A DNA stretch of 64,000 nucleotides. It comes from Lactobacillus crispatus (GTDB taxonomy: Bacteria > Bacillota > Bacilli > Lactobacillales > Lactobacillaceae). The translations under genes and the position numbers were made by a program. Positions 59,733-64,000 of this stretch are shown one piece after another. The DNA is taken from positions 992,001-1,056,000 of the forward strand of contig NZ_CP072197.1 in assembly GCF_018987235.1 (NCBI RefSeq), written 5' to 3'. The notes below the pieces were generated by a model. The model worked only from the letters and a program-made list of their open reading frames with translations, made no database searches and had not been told where the DNA came from. Position 1 is the first letter of the stretch, and every line of letters begins with the position of its first letter.

Positions 59733-60669
59733 ACAATAAGCCAAATTATAAGCTAAAATTGCAATTTCCAACCGGCTTTGAAAGCCTATCAGACTACGTG
59801 CTCGATTGTTCTCGGCATTGTAATAGGTCAGAAGCGAAAAGTCGCTTTCAATTGTTCTGCGAATAGCCATCAATTGATGATCATTGTGCTTTTTAGCTCC
59901 TGTCATATTTTTACGATATGGTGTCCAAAGTTCATAACCCATTTGTTTTAGCTGTTGATGCAGTTCTTTGCCTAAATAGCCTTCGTCGCCAAGAAGATAG
60001 TAATTAGATGGATGTGCATTTTCCATCAGTTCAACTGTCTCCTTGGCATCATGAACTGATGCTTTTGTTACGACATAATCAAGAATGTAACCGTCATCGC
60101 TAACAATGGCATGAACTTTGAAACCATAGAAGTAAATTTTCTTGGTGGCCTTATAACCAATGTTGGCATAACCGCGAAAAATTTTAGCACGATAGTTGCG
60201 AATTGGTTGGCAAACAGGTACCGGAAAGCTGTCAATGATCAAGAAATGTCCATTCAGGTCAACCTTTTTATTCATTTCTTGCCGTATCTGATAAATCAAT
60301 TGCAATAGCTGACGTGAACGCCGATTAAAACGTGAGTGTGATAAACAATTGAAACATTCACAGAATCTTCTTTGTGATTCAATTCCTGTCTTAGCTTGCC
60401 AGATAAGTAAAGCCAAAATCAGACTGTCCGTAGTTTTAATTTGATCAATATTTCGCCGATGAGTAAACTCAGCCGGTGCATACAAACGATACCAGTGCCG
60501 ACAAATTATCACTAAATCTTTAAAACTAACTTGTAAATGGTGGCTAAAACGCTTAAGCTTAAGGCAGTTCAATCAGATCAGACTCTTTTCTATTATTACT
60601 ATTTACAAGTCGAGTCTAACAAGATTGGACTTTTTTATTAACTAAAACGATTTAACTAGCACCACGCGT
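59705..60669 (-). mobile_element. IS982-family element, copy B (965 bp, inverted)
   Basis: It has the same 21-bp terminal repeats as copy A, with its own 8-bp target duplication ATTTTAAA at 59697-59704 and 60670-60677. The different duplications show that the two copies inserted independently. Confidence 0.95.
59715..60572 (-). CDS. IS982-family transposase (copy B)
   Basis: This 285-residue protein is identical in sequence to the copy A transposase and is encoded on the minus strand. Its TTG start is fixed by the preceding in-frame stop. The C-terminal codons face the 3' end of the HExxH gene, and the two coding regions overlap by 18 bp in antisense orientation. Confidence 0.93.
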   Translation of the reverse strand: MNCLKLKRFSHHLQVSFKDLVIICRHWYRLYAPAEFTHRRNIDQIKTTDSLILALLIWQAKTGIESQRRFCECFNCLSHSRFNRRSRQLLQLIYQIRQEMNKKVDLNGHFLIIDSFPVPVCQPIRNYRAKIFRGYANIGYKATKKIYFYGFKVHAIVSDDGYILDYVVTKASVHDAKETVELMENAHPSNYYLLGDEGYLGKELHQQLKQMGYELWTPYRKNMTGAKKHNDHQLMAIRRTIESDFSLLTYYNAENNRARSLIGFQSRLEIAILAYNLAYCLERFN

Positions 60670-60701
60670 ATTTTAAATATTATTTTATAAAGGAGAAAAT
60701 A

Positions 60702-61253
60702 ATGGCAAAAGCGTTATTAGTTATCGACTATAGTAAAGACTTTGTAGCTGATGATGGAGCTCTTACTTGTGGCAAGCCTGCTCAAGCAATTGATCAACGT
60801 ATTACAGAACTGTGTAAACAGTTTCTACAAAATAAAGATTGGGTGATTTTCCCGATGGACGCGCACTTGAAAAATGATCCATATCACCCTGAAACTAAAT
60901 TATATCCACCGCATAATATTATTGGAACTGCTGGCCGTGAAGTATATGGTCAAACGGGTAAATGGTATTTAGAAAACAAAGATAATGATCATGTTTTATT
61001 AATGGATAAAAATCGTTATTCAGCTTTTCAAAATACTAATTTAGATAATTATTTACGTGAACGCCATATTCATGACCTGACACTAACTGGTGTTTGTACT
61101 GATATTTGTGTATTGCACACAGCGATTGCGGCATATAATTTAGACTATGAAATTACAATTCCACGTTCTGCTGTTGCTACTTTTACATCAAATGGCGATG
61201 AATGGGCAATGGCTCACTTTAAAAATGCATTAGGTGCGAATATTGCTGATTAA
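60702..61253 (+). CDS. Isochorismatase-fold cysteine hydrolase (nicotinamidase-like)
   Basis: The 183-residue protein has the catalytic triad positions Asp9 (VIDYSKDF), Lys103 and Cys136 (GVCTDICVLHT), plus the metal-site pattern D53-x-H55. This is the pattern of PncA-type nicotinamidases and related amidases. Nicotinamide deamidation in NAD salvage is likely but not certain. An AAAGGAGAAAATA ribosome binding site precedes the ATG. It stands just downstream of IS982 copy B, and its original promoter region may have been affected by that insertion. Confidence 0.85.
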   Translation: MAKALLVIDYSKDFVADDGALTCGKPAQAIDQRITELCKQFLQNKDWVIFPMDAHLKNDPYHPETKLYPPHNIIGTAGREVYGQTGKWYLENKDNDHVLLMDKNRYSAFQNTNLDNYLRERHIHDLTLTGVCTDICVLHTAIAAYNLDYEITIPRSAVATFTSNGDEWAMAHFKNALGANIAD

Positions 61254-61360
61254 TTTAATGGCCTGCATAATTTACTAGTAAGTCCAATTATTACTATCTA
61301 ATAAAAATATACGTTATAATTAATGTAAAGGAAAAAGCTATGTAAAGTGAAGAGGTCAAA

Positions 61361-61723
61361 ATGTATACAAATATTCGTAAGTTTAAAAAGGGCGGAAACT
61401 ACCCGGAACAGCAAAATGGGCTACCACAAGCATTTTTTCATAATCCCAAGTATAAGAAGTTAAGCCCCGATGCATGATACCTATACATGATACTTACGAT
61501 GAGAATGATTGATTCACAAACCAATGGATGGGTAGATGCTGACGGTAATATGTATATTATTTATTCTAATCAAGAGCTAATGGATGACATGCATTGCAAT
61601 TCTTATACGGTGAAACGACTAAAGAAAGAATTGGTTAATCATGATTTGTTACTCGAAGAAGATGCTCCTGCAGAACATGATGATAGGTTATATCCTTTAA
61701 GAATTAATGAAAACGAAAAATGA
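61361..61723 (+). pseudogene. RepA_N-like replication initiator remnant with in-frame stop
   Basis: ATG 61361 (after GAAGAGG) opens MYTNIRKFKKGGNYPEQQ ... FHNPKYKKLSPDA and meets TGA at 61475-61477. The same frame continues YLYMILTMRMIDSQTNGWVD ... NSYTVKRLKKELVNHDLL to TGA 61721-61723. The order (LFHNPKYKKLS, then NGWVDADGNMYIIYS, then an HTH) matches the N-terminal domain of RepA-type plasmid initiators, and the protein stops soon after it. A TATAAT box is at 61315-61320. It looks like a decayed plasmid or ICE relic; a small standalone gene is less likely. Confidence 0.72.
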
Positions 61724-61724
61724 T

Positions 61725-61757
61725 AAAAGACATTGGTAAATACGGCCAATGTCTTTT
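61725..61757. terminator. Bidirectional terminator between two convergent remnants
   Basis: AAAAGACATTGG and CCAATGTCTTTT form a perfect 12-bp stem around TAAATACGG. Confidence 0.88.
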
Positions 61758-62292
61758 ATTTAGTATTAGTAAAGAAAATAACTAATGTATCCGCATCAGG
61801 ATAAGGCTCTGAATGAACACTTAAGAAATTTTGCAGTTTATGATTGTATTCAATATTATTTTCACTTTGACTATTTTGATAAATTTTCTCTAGTCCAGCT
61901 CGGTTAGCCGGATAAATAGCATTGTTCATGGCGAAACCTACAGCGTTACTTTGAACGTCATTTAGTAAATATGATGTCCCAATTTGATTGAGTAAATGAT
62001 CTATGCGTTCTATTTCCTGCTTCTTATCATGTACGTTTGGCACAAGCAGTAGAGAGACAGCTGTAATATCCATTTCACATTGTCCCCCCCAAAAATTTAT
62101 CATAAAGCTCGCTAAAGTTTTGATCTGATTGAGCTAAAAGCCATTCCTGGTAGATTTTTAAAATACGAATTGTTTTTTGAATATCATATAAATAAAGCTT
62201 ACGATAACTAAACTGCTGAAATTTTCTTGTAATTCCAGAAAGTAGCTCTGTATAGCAATTTAAGTCTTCAGCAATTTTAATTGCCGAGTCAT
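61756..62292 (-). pseudogene. Unrecognised gene, apparently broken by two frameshifts
   Basis: The last 105 codons are open (MDITAVSLLLVPNVHDKKQE from 62073). Upstream, a different frame encodes NDSAIKIAEDLNCYTELLSG ... NFSELYDKFLGGTM up to a stop at 62075-62077. The two frames meet at a run of seven G (minus strand, 62084-62090), and loss of one G would fuse them. At the 5' end an ATG (62292) after GAAAGGAAAT reads only 10 codons, and one further base shift would join it to the long frame. Together about 180 residues would result. Alternatively, the distal part is a separate gene starting at 62073. No family recognised. Confidence 0.55.
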
Positions 62293-62407
62293 TTTTATTT
62301 CCTTTCTGTATTTCATTTACATTAGCTGATACTTATATAAGTCTATATTATAATACTGTACTTTCTATACTTTTATTATAAGATCATCGCATGATTTGTT
62401 AATAATA

Positions 62408-63779
62408 GAGACTGTAAAATAGTTTGTGTAAGGATGAATGATTCCTTAAATTTATTTCTTTAAACATTAGAAAAAGGAGTTCCTTTCTCGTATGATTGGT
62501 TTGAACAAAAAAACACATACAGAAAGAAGAACTCCTTCATGAATGATTTTACCAAAGATTTTGCTCAAGCTCTATTCAATCCAGACAAAATAAATGATTT
62601 ATTGCGCAAAGAGCTACAACAGGCTGTTAATAACTTGCTAGAAGCTGAGTTGACTGCCTTTCTAGGCTATGATCCCTATGCCAGAAATGGCTGGAATACT
62701 GGCAATTCTAGAAATGGTGCTTATTTCCGCAAGGTTGATACCCAGTTTGGACCAATTGAAGTGCAAGTGCCTCGAGACCGCAACGGTCAGTTTCATCAGC
62801 ACACGCTGCCTGACTACAAGCAGCACTCTGATGTTTTGGAAAGCACGATTATCAAGCTATACTCCAAAGGCGTAACTACCAGAGAAATCGCTGACTTGAT
62901 TGAGAAAATGTATGGCAGTCATTATAGTCCAGCTCAAGTATCAAATATTTCCAAGCAGATGCTCCCCAAGATTGAGGCTTATCACAAGCGCAAGCTAAGC
63001 GACAAGTTTTTCTGTGTCTATTTGGATGCGACATACCTTCCTTTGCGCCGAGAAACGTTTGAGCGTGAAGCAGTATATATTGCCATTGGCATTAAACCTA
63101 ATGGACATAAGGAAGTCATTGACTACTGCATTGCTCCTAGTGAGAACATTGAAGTTTGGACAGAGATGCTTCAAAACATGAAGTCCAGAGGCTTGAAGCA
63201 AGTTGAGCTTTTTCTTTCTGATGGTGTTGTTGGCATGAAAACAGCCTTGGCCAGGACTTATCCTAAAGCTCATTTTCAACGCTGCCTGGTTCATGTCATG
63301 CGCAATATCTGCGCTAAAGTACGCGTCGACGATCGTGAAAAGATCATGAACGAATTCAAGCAGATACATCAACAGACAAGCAAAAAAGAAGCTGCAGCTG
63401 TCTTGCACAAATTCTATGCCAAATGGAATAAAGCTTATAGCCATGTCATCAAAGGTTTGAAGGAAATTGAGCCCGATCTGCTAGTCTTCTACAATTATCC
63501 CAAACAAATCAGAGCTTCAATTTATTCAACCAATATGATTGAATCCTTTAACAACGTCATCAAGCGTAAAGCTAAGCCTAAGGCAGAATTTCCAACTGAA
63601 CAGTCGCTTGATGCATTTATTGGCATCCAGGCAATGAGCTACAATGACCGTTATTTCAATCGAATTCATAAAGGCTTTGGTCAGGTTCAGGACACCTTAG
63701 AATCCTACTTTGATTAAATAAATAATTAAAAAATCAATTTACGAGAAAGATCTATTTACACAAAAGATTTGACAGTTTC
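62408..63779 (+). mobile_element. IS256-family element, 1372 bp
   Basis: Imperfect 24-bp terminal inverted repeats match at 20 of 24 positions, both ending TTTGTGTAA on the inner side. An 8-bp target duplication TAATAATA lies at 62400-62407 and 63780-63787. One intact transposase gene is inside. The 8-bp duplication is what this family makes. Confidence 0.93.
62539..63717 (+). CDS. IS256-family (mutator-type) transposase
   Basis: The 392-residue protein has the family layout: an N-terminal part with LEAELTAFLGYDPY, the first aspartate in VYLDATYLPLRR, the second in LFLSDGVVGMKTAL followed by HFQRCLVHVMRN, and the C-terminal YSTNMIESFNNVIKRK. It starts with ATG after AGAAGAACTCC and is full length. 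Its codon use is slightly GC-richer than the surrounding genes. Confidence 0.94.
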   Translation: MNDFTKDFAQALFNPDKINDLLRKELQQAVNNLLEAELTAFLGYDPYARNGWNTGNSRNGAYFRKVDTQFGPIEVQVPRDRNGQFHQHTLPDYKQHSDVLESTIIKLYSKGVTTREIADLIEKMYGSHYSPAQVSNISKQMLPKIEAYHKRKLSDKFFCVYLDATYLPLRRETFEREAVYIAIGIKPNGHKEVIDYCIAPSENIEVWTEMLQNMKSRGLKQVELFLSDGVVGMKTALARTYPKAHFQRCLVHVMRNICAKVRVDDREKIMNEFKQIHQQTSKKEAAAVLHKFYAKWNKAYSHVIKGLKEIEPDLLVFYNYPKQIRASIYSTNMIESFNNVIKRKAKPKAEFPTEQSLDAFIGIQAMSYNDRYFNRIHKGFGQVQDTLESYFD

Positions 63780-63881
63780 TAATAATAAAATGCTCACTAA
63801 AAATGTTGTGACAATTTATTATTAACAACTAAACAATTATGATAGTGTAAGTAGTAATAATTATGAAAGAGCGTGATATAA

Positions 63882-64000
63882 ATGGCTAGATGGCATAGAT
63901 TATTTCCTGAACGAGTTTTTGATCGTGGAGAAATATATTATGGCAATGATATGGTTGAAAATATTCAATTAGCTCAAGATCAGGAACACTTTACCGCTCA
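63882..64000 (+). CDS. 5' end of a probable SWIM/SNF2-helicase-associated protein (cut by window)
   Basis: The frame opens at ATG 63882 after GAAAGAGCG and stays open to the last base (39 codons). The N-terminus ARWHRLFPERVFDRGEIYYG resembles the start of SWIM zinc-finger proteins linked to SNF2-type helicases (pattern W-x2-LFP-x6-RG-x2-YY). Only the beginning is visible, so the call is tentative. Confidence 0.5.
   Translation, partial: MARWHRLFPERVFDRGEIYYGNDMVENIQLAQDQEHFTA

Noticed and set aside
57246-60669. Composite transposon made of the two IS982 copies
   Set aside because: Each copy has its own, different target duplication, so the block did not move as one unit here.

Overview
The window is AT-rich low-GC Firmicute chromosome. 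It fits a Lactobacillus of the delbrueckii group near L. helveticus, L. crispatus or L. acidophilus. The pointers are the macromolecular-synthesis cluster (rpsU, yqeY, phoH, ybeY, era, recO, glyQS, dnaG, rpoD), the complete mevalonate arm, rexB/rexA in place of recBCD, frequent TTG starts, a CRISPR repeat of the type known from this group, and IS30, IS982 and IS256 elements. The species call is inference.

Layout. Positions 1-3.5 kb hold the 3' half of a type I-E cas operon: partial cas7e, cas5e, cas6e, cas1e, and a cas2e fused to a DnaQ-like exonuclease. A PPDK-regulator gene and an IS30 element follow. From 5.8 to 16.8 kb runs the housekeeping cluster, interrupted between era and recO by an 8-repeat CRISPR array about 5.7 kb from cas2. 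A T-box precedes glyQS. From 16.8 to 29.9 kb lie an M23 peptidase and a Nudix gene, trmK-nif3, pepT, a GntR/ABC exporter operon with three related permeases (the third frameshifted), signal peptidase I, an rRNA methyltransferase and a HAD phosphatase. The mevalonate operon (mvaK1-mvaD-mvaK2-fni, 29.9-33.9 kb) is on the minus strand. rexBA, dinG, a YpmB-like gene, asnS, dnaD and nth (34-47 kb) come next. Then follow the recU-ponA pair, ypsA, gpsB, the RNase P RNA and a THUMP methyltransferase (47-53 kb).

From about 54.7 kb the region becomes accessory and decaying. It holds a Ham1-like protein with an altered active site, several unknown small proteins, a nonsense-disrupted membrane gene, and two identical, oppositely oriented IS982 copies around an unknown gene plus an HExxH membrane protein. 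It also holds a cysteine hydrolase, a RepA-like remnant with an in-frame stop, a doubly frameshifted gene, an IS256-family element, and the start of a possible SWIM/SNF2-associated gene at the window edge.

No tRNA, 5S/16S/23S rRNA or prophage was recognised. The most notable signals are the Cas2-exonuclease fusion with a displaced array carrying a duplicated spacer, the IS982-flanked HExxH gene pair, and an endonuclease III without Fe-S cluster cysteines.
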